Notes under the pieces: model-generated
The model's input: only the letters and a program-made list of their open reading frames with translations
Told to the model about the DNA's origin: nothing
Database searches by the model: none
NCBI GenBank assembly: GCA_030590185.1
Contig: JAUUZB010000266.1
Coordinates: forward strand, 1-6,327
Origin: Deltaproteobacteria bacterium
Lineage (GTDB): Bacteria; Myxococcota; XYA12-FULL-58-9; JAUUZB01
Length of the DNA: 6,327 bases
Reading direction: 5' to 3'
Shown: piece after piece, positions 1 to 5,897 of the stretch
Numbering within the stretch: the stretch's first letter is position 1
Layout of the letters: the number at the start of each line of letters is the position of its first letter
Translations under genes and position numbers: made by a program

Positions 1-6
1 ACACGG

Positions 7-30
7 GGCCCGTCACCCAAAAGATGGGCC
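7..30. terminator. Possible hairpin near the left edge
   Basis: Bases 7-14 and 23-30 pair over 8 bp, with one G-T pair, around an 8-base loop (acccaaaa). It could end transcription from a gene outside the window, or sit in the leader of the SRPBCC gene. No T-run follows it, so an intrinsic terminator is not well supported. The rest of 31-126 shows no convincing gene or promoter. One frame is open from the left edge to a TGA at 57-59, and could be the last few codons of an upstream gene, but nothing confirms that. Confidence 0.2.
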
Positions 31-140
31 GACCAGTTACGGCTCTCGTGCCCTTGTGATAGGTCCCCCGACCGGCCACTACGGCGCTTGGCGTTCATCT
101 GAGTTTTCGCGAGGCCATCAACCAGCAGGAGCGAGCGTTC

Positions 141-617
141 ATGGCAAAGAGCATCATGGAGGTGAAGCTTTCCCCGCCTCCGCACAAGGTCTGGGAGTTC
201 ATCGTCGATCCCGACAAGCTCTGCAGGTGGCGGACCGACATCATCGAGATGGACGTGCCGAATGAGGACCTCGGCCCAGGAGATACCTTCGACCTCAAGA
301 AACGGGAGGGCGACCGGACCTTTGTCTACAACGTCACCGTCCTGAGCATCGACAAGCCCAAGCAGATCGCCCTCGAGGCCAAGGGTCCAAAGGTGACCGT
401 GAAGCTGGACTACCGGCTCGCGCCCTCAGGGTTTGGCACGCAGTTCGTGCTGGAGGAGGAGATCACACCCAAGGGTTTGCTCGGCTGGCTTGCTGACCGA
501 TTCGTCCTGCCGCGCTTGCTCCCGGCTACGGTCGAGCAGATGACCAAGAACCTGAAAGCCGCGGTGGAAGGAACCCGTTCCGCCGCTGCCGCAAAGGGAG
601 CCGATCCGATCTCCTAG
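141..617 (+). CDS. SRPBCC-family (START/polyketide cyclase-like) protein
   Basis: A 158-residue protein with the layout of a small SRPBCC (Bet v 1/START-like) domain. It has a first strand at residues 4-10, then the family-typical 'PPHKVWEFIVDPDKLCRWR' stretch (residues 13-31) with its short helices. Alternating strands follow to about residue 107, and a long closing helix at about 112-145 covers the pocket. The tail (147-158) is Ala-rich and probably disordered. SRPBCC proteins bind hydrophobic ligands such as lipids, sterols or polyketide intermediates, and some are enzymes or chaperones. No residue here identifies the ligand. There is no signal peptide or membrane segment, so it should be cytoplasmic. 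The ATG is preceded by AGGAG at 127-131, nine bases away, which supports this start over the internal ATG at 156. The gene ends about 44 bases before the next gene, so the two are probably co-transcribed. The fold is fairly sure and the function unknown. Confidence 0.85.
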   Translation: MAKSIMEVKLSPPPHKVWEFIVDPDKLCRWRTDIIEMDVPNEDLGPGDTFDLKKREGDRTFVYNVTVLSIDKPKQIALEAKGPKVTVKLDYRLAPSGFGTQFVLEEEITPKGLLGWLADRFVLPRLLPATVEQMTKNLKAAVEGTRSAAAAKGADPIS

Positions 618-633
618 CCCTCCCTTTGCCAAC

Positions 634-638
634 AGGAG
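634..638 (+). promoter_or_regulatory. AGGAG ribosome site facing an out-of-frame ATG
   Basis: AGGAG at 634-638 lies 12 bases before an ATG at 651. That ATG is one base out of register with the following long gene, and its own frame stops at about 795. The in-frame candidates are TTG 626, with no purine-rich site upstream, and GTG 662, which is 23 bases from this AGGAG. The site therefore looks real but does not match any in-frame start in the sequence as given. Confidence 0.4.
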
Positions 639-661
639 CAACCGCGACGTATGCTCCCGGC

Positions 662-2056
662 GTGGCCGTTCAGCGCAAAAAGAACCGCAAGAAGCCCGAG
701 CCCCTGCTCGGCGCCCAGGCCTTTGGCCAAGATGGTCGCGGCCGCACCAGCGGTGCCAGCGCCTTCGGCTCCGGCGACGACGAGACGCCGTTGAGGGGCG
801 TGCAGGCCTTTGGCCAGGAGTCCGAGGGCAAGCCGACCGGCGCGGCCTCCATCGGGGGCGCGGACGACGGGCTGCCCCTGCGCGGTGCCCTGTTGGTGGG
901 CAATCGACCGGACGGCGGTCCCACGGGTGCCACGGCCTTTGGTGGCGCCGAAGACAAGATGCCGGTCAAGGGGGCCCTCCGTTTTGGCAACGATCCCCAG
1001 GGCGGCCCCACCGGCGCGCTGGCCTTCGGCAACCCGACCACCGCAGCCCAGTTCCTGGGCGCCCAGGCCTTTGGCGCGGCGCAGCTCGTCCCCTCCAAGC
1101 TCTACAAGGATGAGATCGGGTACGATTTTGGCGCCACCCTGCTGATCACCGATGAGGCGAGCATGGCCGGGATCCGCAAGGATCCCCGCGACCGGCTGCG
1201 CAAGCGGATCCTGGCGGTGCTCGATCGGCTGCTGGCCATGGACGTCGAACGCATGCGCCACGGCCTCGACGAGGATTCAATCAAGTGGGGCCGGCTCAAG
1301 GATCCCGACACCAGCCTCGACCGGGAGCTCGCCGCCGAGCTGCGCTGCTGGTACCGCAAGGCGCCGGGGGAGCGCCTCGGCATGGGCCACCTCCGGGACC
1401 TGCTCGAGCAGAGCGAGCGGCTGCACAGCTTCGATCTCATCTGTTCGTGGGACCGCAGCCCGGTGACCCTGAGCGTTCGTTGGGGCGGCGAGATCGTCGC
1501 CTCCGCCGAGACTCGGTACCACAAGGAGCATACCTTCTTCGAGTTCCGCGACCTCGAGGGTACGATCCTCGGTTACGCCGACACCCTGGTGCCGCGGCGC
1601 GGACCGCAGCGGGCGCGGGTGCGCGGCGTGGACGGCGTCACCGTCGGTACTCTGCAGCTCGACACCCCGGGATCGACCGAGGAGATCGAGCCGGGCAAGA
1701 AGCCCAAGATCAGCGCCACCATCCTCGATGCCCGCGACGAGCCGCTCTTCCGGCTCGAGGAGAAGCAGTCGACCCCGAAGTTGTTCCTGGCGGAGCTCAA
1801 GGATGCGGCAAGCGATGAGCCGATCGGCCGCCTCGAGGACCGCCCCGCCGACGGCAACATCAAGTGCAGCATCGAGATCGACATCTCCGTGCCACAGGTG
1901 CTGGCCTGGGCGTTGGCAAGCATGATGGCGGACTTGGCGCGACGCACCCGGGACGGCTGGCCCGAGGCGCCGAGCGAGCAAGAGCAGGAGCTGCCGAGCG
2001 TCGAAGAGGCCCTCGGGCCGCGCAAACGGCGCAGCCGGCCTGATTCCGAAGGTTGA
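662..2056 (+). CDS. GAxAFG-repeat protein with scramblase/tubby-like C-terminal domain
   Basis: No named gene is recognised. From the GTG at 662 the protein is 464 residues with four visible parts. Residues 1-13 are basic (RKKNRKK). Residues 14-138 are four tandem 29-residue repeats plus 9 residues of a fifth, rich in Gly and Ala. Residues about 150-260 are mostly charged and helical. Residues about 262-430 alternate as strands with turns (for example FFEFRDLEGTILGYAD) and end in a hydrophobic helix, VPQVLAWALASMMADLARR at 410-428. A beta barrel closed by a C-terminal apolar helix is the plan of the tubby C-terminal/phospholipid scramblase/LURP-one superfamily; that assignment is inference from pattern. 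The tail (about 432-464) is charged and disordered. There is no signal peptide. The start is uncertain: an alternative TTG at 626 would add 12 codons, but those codons (CCA ACA GGA GCA, TAT GCT) lack the high GC third positions of the gene, so GTG 662 is preferred. It probably forms an operon with the SRPBCC gene. Confidence 0.82.
   Translation: MAVQRKKNRKKPEPLLGAQAFGQDGRGRTSGASAFGSGDDETPLRGVQAFGQESEGKPTGAASIGGADDGLPLRGALLVGNRPDGGPTGATAFGGAEDKMPVKGALRFGNDPQGGPTGALAFGNPTTAAQFLGAQAFGAAQLVPSKLYKDEIGYDFGATLLITDEASMAGIRKDPRDRLRKRILAVLDRLLAMDVERMRHGLDEDSIKWGRLKDPDTSLDRELAAELRCWYRKAPGERLGMGHLRDLLEQSERLHSFDLICSWDRSPVTLSVRWGGEIVASAETRYHKEHTFFEFRDLEGTILGYADTLVPRRGPQRARVRGVDGVTVGTLQLDTPGSTEEIEPGKKPKISATILDARDEPLFRLEEKQSTPKLFLAELKDAASDEPIGRLEDRPADGNIKCSIEIDISVPQVLAWALASMMADLARRTRDGWPEAPSEQEQELPSVEEALGPRKRRSRPDSEG
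701..1075 (+). repeat. Tandem 87-bp (29-residue) coding repeats, 4.3 copies
   Basis: Four in-register units of exactly 87 bp start at 701, 788, 875 and 962, and a 27-bp partial unit runs 1049-1075. Each unit has two half motifs. The first is P-[LV]-x-G-[AV]-x-x-[FV]-G; the second is [PT]-[TS]-G-A-x-[AS]-[FI]-G, followed by an acidic linker such as GADDG or GAEDK. An 18-base stretch coding GAQAFG is identical in the first unit (710-727) and the final partial unit (1058-1075), while the middle units have diverged. The exact spacing without indels implies a repeated structural unit, perhaps a small beta turn or solenoid, rather than a random low-complexity linker. Confidence 0.9.
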
Positions 2057-2115
2057 TCGATCTCCTTCGACGTCCGAGCTGACCGGCGCTCCAGGCCCCG
2101 GGCTCACGGCGATCC

Positions 2116-2143
2116 CATTCTAGCGAGGCGAGCGGCTAGAATG
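2116..2143. promoter_or_regulatory. Perfect 9-bp inverted repeat (operator or terminator)
   Basis: CATTCTAGC at 2116-2124 is matched exactly by its reverse complement GCTAGAATG at 2135-2143 around a 10-base spacer. It is more AT-rich than the surrounding DNA. It lies 60 bases after the stop of the repeat-protein gene and about 140 bases before the transporter start. It could be a terminator stem, although no T-run follows on either strand, or a binding site for a dimeric regulator of the transporter. The rest of the 2057-2282 gap holds a second small hairpin (2175-2188, GGATT/AATCC) and no convincing promoter. Confidence 0.45.
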
Positions 2144-2282
2144 CGATTGCCGTGGCCCCGGGTTCGACCTGGTTGGATTCGGTAATCCCCCTGGGGTATG
2201 GATGGGCCCGGTGCTGGTGCCGAGCCGGGCCCCCTGACAACCGAGCCCGTGCCTGCGAGCGTCCACCACAGGGTGAGATCTG

Positions 2283-3752
2283 ATGTTCAATCGTCTGCTT
2301 GTTCCAATCATCCTCGTCGTCGCCATTGCGCTGGAGTCGTGGCTCTACGTCGTGAGTCCTACCTGGTTCACCATCCTGTTGCCGGCGATCGCCATCGGCA
2401 TCGTCTCCTTCATCTACTTCCGCAACAATCCGGTGGGCCATGAGATGGCCTTCCGGGTCCGCTCCTATTTTAACTGGCTGCCCCTCGGGCTGACCTACGC
2501 CAGCCTCTACATGGGCCGCTACAACCTGACCAAGGCCAAGAACGCCTTTGGCGACGACCTCATGTCGAAGGAGGACTTCGGCACCATCTTCGCGGTGGGC
2601 GCGGTGGTCTACGGGCTCTCCTTTCTGGTCAACGGCCCCCTCACCGATCGGATCGGTGGCAAGACGACGATGCTCATCGGCGCGGCGGGCTCGTCGGTCT
2701 GCAACCTGGCCCTGGGGTACTTCGCCTATATCGCCCTCAATGATCCGACCGGGCAGACCGGCCTGTTTATGCCCTTCGTGCTCATCTACGGCGTCAACAT
2801 GTACTTCCAGAGCTTCGGGGCGGTCTCCATCGTCAAGGTCAACGCCGCCTGGTTCCACATCCGGGAACGGGGGGTCTTCGGCGGCATCTTCGGCACGCTG
2901 ATCTCGCTCGGCATCTTCCTCGCCTTTGACTTCACCGGCCGCATCCTCGATCTCGTCAAGCTCGACGACGGCTCCAGCGCCACCTGGTGGGCCTTCTTCG
3001 TCCCGGCGATCGTGCTCGCCGTCTGGGTGGTGATCGACTTCTTCCTGGTCAAGGACACCCCCGGCGACGCAGGCTACGCGGACTTCAACACCGGCGACGC
3101 GGGTGCGGATGACACCGAGGACACCAAGGAGGGCGTCCTCGATCTCTACAAGCGCCTGCTCACCCACCCGGTCATTCTAACCATGGTGGCCATCGAGTTC
3201 TGCTCCGGCGTGCTGCGCAACGGCATCATGCATTGGGGCCTCCTGTACGCCAAGGACATCGAGGTCATCACCACCGACATCTTCTTCAAGAACTGGGGGC
3301 TGATCTTGATGGTCGCCGGCATCTCCGGCGGCTTCTTCGGCGGCTTCCTCTCGGACAAGCTGTTCCAATCGAGGCGTGGACCGTCGGCCTTCTTCATGTA
3401 CGCCGGCATGTTCGTCGGTTTCGTGATCATGATCATGGCCGTGCATTTCGAGTGGTACGCGGTGGTGGGCTTTCTCTCCTTCTTCATGTCGATGTGCGTG
3501 ATCGGGGTCCACGGCATGCTCTCCGGGACCGCCTCCATGGACTTCGGCGGCAAGAAGGCGGCGGCCACCACCGCCGGGGTGATCGATGGCTTTGTCTACC
3601 TCGGCACCGGGGTGCAGTCGATCGCCCTGGGCTACATCATCCCAACCTATGGTTGGGACCTCTGGCCGATCTTCCTGATCCCGTTCACCGTGATTGGCAT
3701 CTTCTTCACCCGCCGCATCTGGAACGCCTTCCCGGACGCCAAGAAGAAGTAG
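2283..3752 (+). CDS. OPA-family MFS transporter (GlpT/UhpT-like sugar-phosphate:phosphate antiporter)
   Basis: A 489-residue inner-membrane protein of the major facilitator superfamily, organophosphate:phosphate antiporter branch. Family members such as GlpT and UhpT swap cytoplasmic phosphate for glycerol-3-phosphate or hexose phosphates. The two Arg that bind phosphate in GlpT (R45 in TM1, R269 in TM7) have clear counterparts: R79 in 'LYMGRYNLTKAK' and R312 in 'GVLRNGIMHWGLLYAK'. The MFS loop 2-3 motif is present as 'NGPLTDRIGGKTTM' (117-130). About twelve membrane segments follow residue 63, split by an acidic cytoplasmic loop (about 258-290, rich in Asp). Residues 5-46 add two apolar segments that GlpT (452 residues) lacks. 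The ATG follows GGGTGAG at 2271-2277 at good spacing. Family assignment is strong. The substrate cannot be read from sequence; glycerol-3-phosphate is only one option. Long gaps on both sides suggest its own transcription unit, perhaps with the following lipoprotein. Confidence 0.9.
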   Translation: MFNRLLVPIILVVAIALESWLYVVSPTWFTILLPAIAIGIVSFIYFRNNPVGHEMAFRVRSYFNWLPLGLTYASLYMGRYNLTKAKNAFGDDLMSKEDFGTIFAVGAVVYGLSFLVNGPLTDRIGGKTTMLIGAAGSSVCNLALGYFAYIALNDPTGQTGLFMPFVLIYGVNMYFQSFGAVSIVKVNAAWFHIRERGVFGGIFGTLISLGIFLAFDFTGRILDLVKLDDGSSATWWAFFVPAIVLAVWVVIDFFLVKDTPGDAGYADFNTGDAGADDTEDTKEGVLDLYKRLLTHPVILTMVAIEFCSGVLRNGIMHWGLLYAKDIEVITTDIFFKNWGLILMVAGISGGFFGGFLSDKLFQSRRGPSAFFMYAGMFVGFVIMIMAVHFEWYAVVGFLSFFMSMCVIGVHGMLSGTASMDFGGKKAAATTAGVIDGFVYLGTGVQSIALGYIIPTYGWDLWPIFLIPFTVIGIFFTRRIWNAFPDAKKK

Positions 3753-3764
3753 GCCGCGGGCCTA
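3750..3764 (+). terminator. Hairpin overlapping the transporter stop codon
   Basis: TAGGCC at 3750-3755, which begins with the stop codon itself, pairs perfectly with GGCCTA at 3759-3764 over a 3-base loop (gcg). No T-run follows. It may be a weak or Rho-assisted terminator, or an mRNA end-stabilising structure between the transporter and the lipoprotein gene. Confidence 0.3.
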
Positions 3765-3825
3765 GAGGAACGCGAACGTTTGGGGTAATGCTTCTTGAGT
3801 TCCCCTGGCAAGACTGGAGAAAGCC

Positions 3826-4191
3826 ATGAACTACGTCGCAACCATCGTGGCAACTTTCGCTCTCGGCCTCACGGCTTGTGGCGGTAGTGATCAGGCCGAA
3901 GCCTGCGCCAACATGATCGACTGTGACGTCGCCCTCGGCGCGGCGGACATCGGGTGGACCACCTTCTACGAGCAAGACAACGAGCCCTACGGCGAGACCG
4001 GCTCCTGCTGGGTGGAGGCGGACACCGACGACACCACGGAGACCACCGAGACCGCCGAGGGCTCTGAGGCGTGTATTCTGGTCTGCGAGGTCGCCATCGA
4101 GGCCTACATCGCCAAGGCCCAGGAGTACGTCGACAGCGGTGATCTCAGCGCCGTGCCGGCCTCCTGCGCCCTGCCCGAAGAAGAAGAGTAG
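3826..4191 (+). CDS. Small Cys-rich lipoprotein
   Basis: A 121-residue secreted lipoprotein of no recognised family. Residues 1-17 are an apolar signal peptide ending in the lipobox L15-T16-A17-C18, so signal peptidase II should cleave before C18, which then carries the lipid. The residue after C18 is Gly rather than Asp, so retention at the inner membrane by the classic Asp rule is not expected. The mature part has six further Cys (27, 33, 61, 83, 87, 114), enough for three disulphides in the periplasm or outside. Residues 65-81 form an acidic Thr/Asp/Glu tract (DTDDTTETTETAEG), and the C-terminus is a run of Glu. The signal peptide has no Lys or Arg before its apolar core, which is unusual. 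The ATG has GGAGA at 3816-3820 at good spacing, and an in-frame TGA at 3796 rules out a long N-terminal extension. It lies 73 bases after the transporter; co-transcription is possible. Confidence 0.8.
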   Translation: MNYVATIVATFALGLTACGGSDQAEACANMIDCDVALGAADIGWTTFYEQDNEPYGETGSCWVEADTDDTTETTETAEGSEACILVCEVAIEAYIAKAQEYVDSGDLSAVPASCALPEEEE

Positions 4192-4253
4192 AGCGCCCGG
4201 CGCGGTCGATACCCCCAGTTGGCCACGCGCTAGCAGCTCGATAGCCACCGCGG

Positions 4254-4282
4254 GTGACATCGGTGTAGTCGTCTGATATGCA
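4254..4282 (+). promoter_or_regulatory. Weak sigma70-like promoter candidate for the helical-protein gene
   Basis: GTGACA at 4254-4259 matches the -35 box at five of six bases. A 17-base spacer follows, then TATGCA at 4277-4282, which matches the -10 box at only three positions. The 176-base gap it lies in (4192-4367) separates the lipoprotein from the next gene, so an independent promoter is expected somewhere there. A short GC hairpin, GCCCG/CGGGC at 4330-4344, stands just before the ribosome site and could affect translation. Confidence 0.2.
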
Positions 4283-4367
4283 GTTTGAGGCCGAACCCGC
4301 CGTCGGTGGGCCCGGATCGATGAAGTGGCGCCCGGCACCCGGGCCCGAGTGGTTGGAGGAATAGACT

Positions 4368-5849
4368 ATGCCCGTCGCAGCGGTAGCCCCGAGCCAAGAC
4401 CACGTTCGCGTCCACAGCATGAACATGGAGGCGCTCAAGGGCGCCCTCGCCGAGCAGGCTTCGGACGCCAAGAACACCCACGTCACCAAGGCGGTGGCCG
4501 CCCTCAACCAGCACGTTGATCAGCTGCGCGGCCAGAACGTCGATGTGGCGCTGCTGCTCAAGCCGGAGGACGTGGTCAAGCTCGAAGAGGCCAAGCGCTT
4601 TGGTCTCGCGGCCGATTACGTGGCAGGCCTCGACAACTTCCTGGCCAGCGGCGTCGACCACACCCACGATGCCCAGGGGGTCAACCTCTCGGCCACCCTG
4701 CGCGATCGGGCCAACGCGGCCCTCGCGGCTAGCGAGACCGGCGCCGGCGTCGTGACTGGCTCTGGCAGTGCGACCGGCGTCGCCAACAACGTTGATCCGG
4801 GCCTGCAGAAGATCGCGGCCAGCCTCGACGCCTTCCCAGCCCTTACCGCGGCCGAGAAGACCGAGCTCGATCAGCTCAAGAACGACCCGGACCCCGCCAA
4901 ACGAGATTTGGCCATGAGCCGCCTGGCGATCGAAGCGACCGCCACGCAGCTCCGCGGGCAGCTCGCCGAGATGAAGAAATCCGGCAGCCTGGCCGACATC
5001 ACCTGCTTCCTCAAGGGGGACTTCGAGGGGCTCTCCGTCGACGCCAAGCGCGAGGTGATGAAGGAGGTCAAGACCCGCAACAAGGATCTGCCGCGGGATC
5101 AGCGCATCAGCCTCGACGACGTGGTCGCTGAGCACGGCGAGCGCCTGCACGAGATGCAAGGGCAGATCACCGGCGCCCTCGCCGGCCTGACCACCAACAC
5201 CGATCCAGTGATCGCCGGCCTCGCCAACGCCGCCGCGGCGGGGAACAGCGCGGCCATGCTCGACTCGGTCAAGGCCCTCGGCAACGACGCCCTGGCCACC
5301 GGCGCCACCGCGGCCAAGCTCGACGGAAATCTGCCCGAGTCGGTCAAGAACGCCATCAAGGGCCTCGAGGATTCGCGGCGGGACTACCAGGACTTCGCCG
5401 AGCGCAACTACTCGGAGATCGTCGCGTTGATCAATTCCAACCTGCCGATCGAGATGATCGTCTGTCTGGTGTTGCTCAAGCTCGCCGAGCGGCAGCGCGA
5501 GAAGGTCAAGCTCAAGATGAAGGAGCTGGCCGCGAGCGAGGCGATGGAGGCCGCCAAGGACAGCAAATCGATCTACGTCGGCGTCGAAGAGAAGGTGATG
5601 GCCGAGAATCCCGGGCTCTCAGGCGATGCGCTCGAGAAGAAGGTCAAATCGACCAAGGACCAGATCAAGGCCGACCACGACAACCGACTCCAGCAGTCGC
5701 GGGAGGAGTTCAAGATCCCGCAGATGCAGACCGCCATCCAGTCGCTGCAGTTCCAGCAGAACCAGCTCAAGCAGTTCATGGATGCGCTGTCGAACGTCCT
5801 GCGCGTCATCCAGGACATGGCGGCCACGCCGATCCGCCACATCCGGTAG
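4368..5849 (+). CDS. Unknown mostly helical protein with C-terminal coiled coil
   Basis: A 493-residue protein that I cannot assign to a family. The ATG is preceded by GGAGGA at 4355-4360 at good spacing. There is no N-terminal signal peptide. Residues 18-125 are Ala-rich amphipathic helices. Residues 122-140 are a Gly/Ser/Thr-Ala linker, and 143-345 are further helices with a Gly/Ala/Asn-rich patch (280-320). Residues 348-374 hold the only hydrophobic stretch, NLPIEMIVCLVLLKLAERQ, about 14 apolar residues and short for a membrane span. A highly charged helix (372-447) with coiled-coil character follows. The Gln-rich C-terminal segment 450-493 (PQMQTAIQSLQFQQNQ, then a final amphipathic helix ending PIRHIR) looks like a terminal assembly helix. 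A central hydrophobic hairpin flanked by long helices, without a signal peptide, is also the outline of type III secretion translocators and filament proteins. No sequence motif proves this and no secretion gene is in the window. Only two Cys (213, 366) occur. Confidence 0.82.
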   Translation: MPVAAVAPSQDHVRVHSMNMEALKGALAEQASDAKNTHVTKAVAALNQHVDQLRGQNVDVALLLKPEDVVKLEEAKRFGLAADYVAGLDNFLASGVDHTHDAQGVNLSATLRDRANAALAASETGAGVVTGSGSATGVANNVDPGLQKIAASLDAFPALTAAEKTELDQLKNDPDPAKRDLAMSRLAIEATATQLRGQLAEMKKSGSLADITCFLKGDFEGLSVDAKREVMKEVKTRNKDLPRDQRISLDDVVAEHGERLHEMQGQITGALAGLTTNTDPVIAGLANAAAAGNSAAMLDSVKALGNDALATGATAAKLDGNLPESVKNAIKGLEDSRRDYQDFAERNYSEIVALINSNLPIEMIVCLVLLKLAERQREKVKLKMKELAASEAMEAAKDSKSIYVGVEEKVMAENPGLSGDALEKKVKSTKDQIKADHDNRLQQSREEFKIPQMQTAIQSLQFQQNQLKQFMDALSNVLRVIQDMAATPIRHIR

Positions 5850-5855
5850 ACGGCC

Positions 5856-5876
5856 GGGCCGCGCCCGCGGCGGCCC
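5856..5876. terminator. GC hairpin in the convergent gap
   Basis: GGGCCGC at 5856-5862 pairs perfectly with GCGGCCC at 5870-5876 over a 7-base loop. It sits in the 48-base gap between two genes that run toward each other, where a terminator serving both strands is expected. There is no T-run on either side, so it would be Rho-assisted or structural. The 10-mer gcgcccgcgg occurs twice here (5861-5870 and 5879-5888). Confidence 0.4.
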
Positions 5877-5897
5877 TAGCGCCCGCGGCTACTGCTC

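Noticed and set aside
701..1075. Pentapeptide-repeat or collagen-like assignment for the repeats
   Set aside because: The period is 29 residues with two GAxAFG halves. It lacks the five-residue A[DN]LxX pattern and the Gly-x-y triplet of those families.
614..1261. Long minus-strand frames (215 and 142 residues) opposite the repeat region
   Set aside because: They are open because the opposite strand is GC-rich and repetitive with a stop-free 87-bp period. The plus frame has the better codon third positions and a longer, structured protein.
2173..2202. TTGGAT-N18-TATGGA as a promoter for the transporter
   Set aside because: Only three of six matches in each box. The -35 part is also within a small hairpin, so support is too weak.
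2136..3167. 343-residue minus-strand frame opposite the transporter
   Set aside because: Its composition (His, Asp, Gly, Glu, Val runs) is typical of the antisense of a GC-rich membrane gene. The plus strand encodes an unmistakable OPA-family transporter.
3233..3829. 198-residue plus-strand frame inside the transporter
   Set aside because: It is a shifted frame of the transporter with Arg/His/Leu-rich low-complexity sequence and no ribosome site.
4230..5159. 309-residue minus-strand frame opposite the helical protein
   Set aside because: It overlaps a well-started plus-strand gene and shows only antisense-type composition, with no domain signal.
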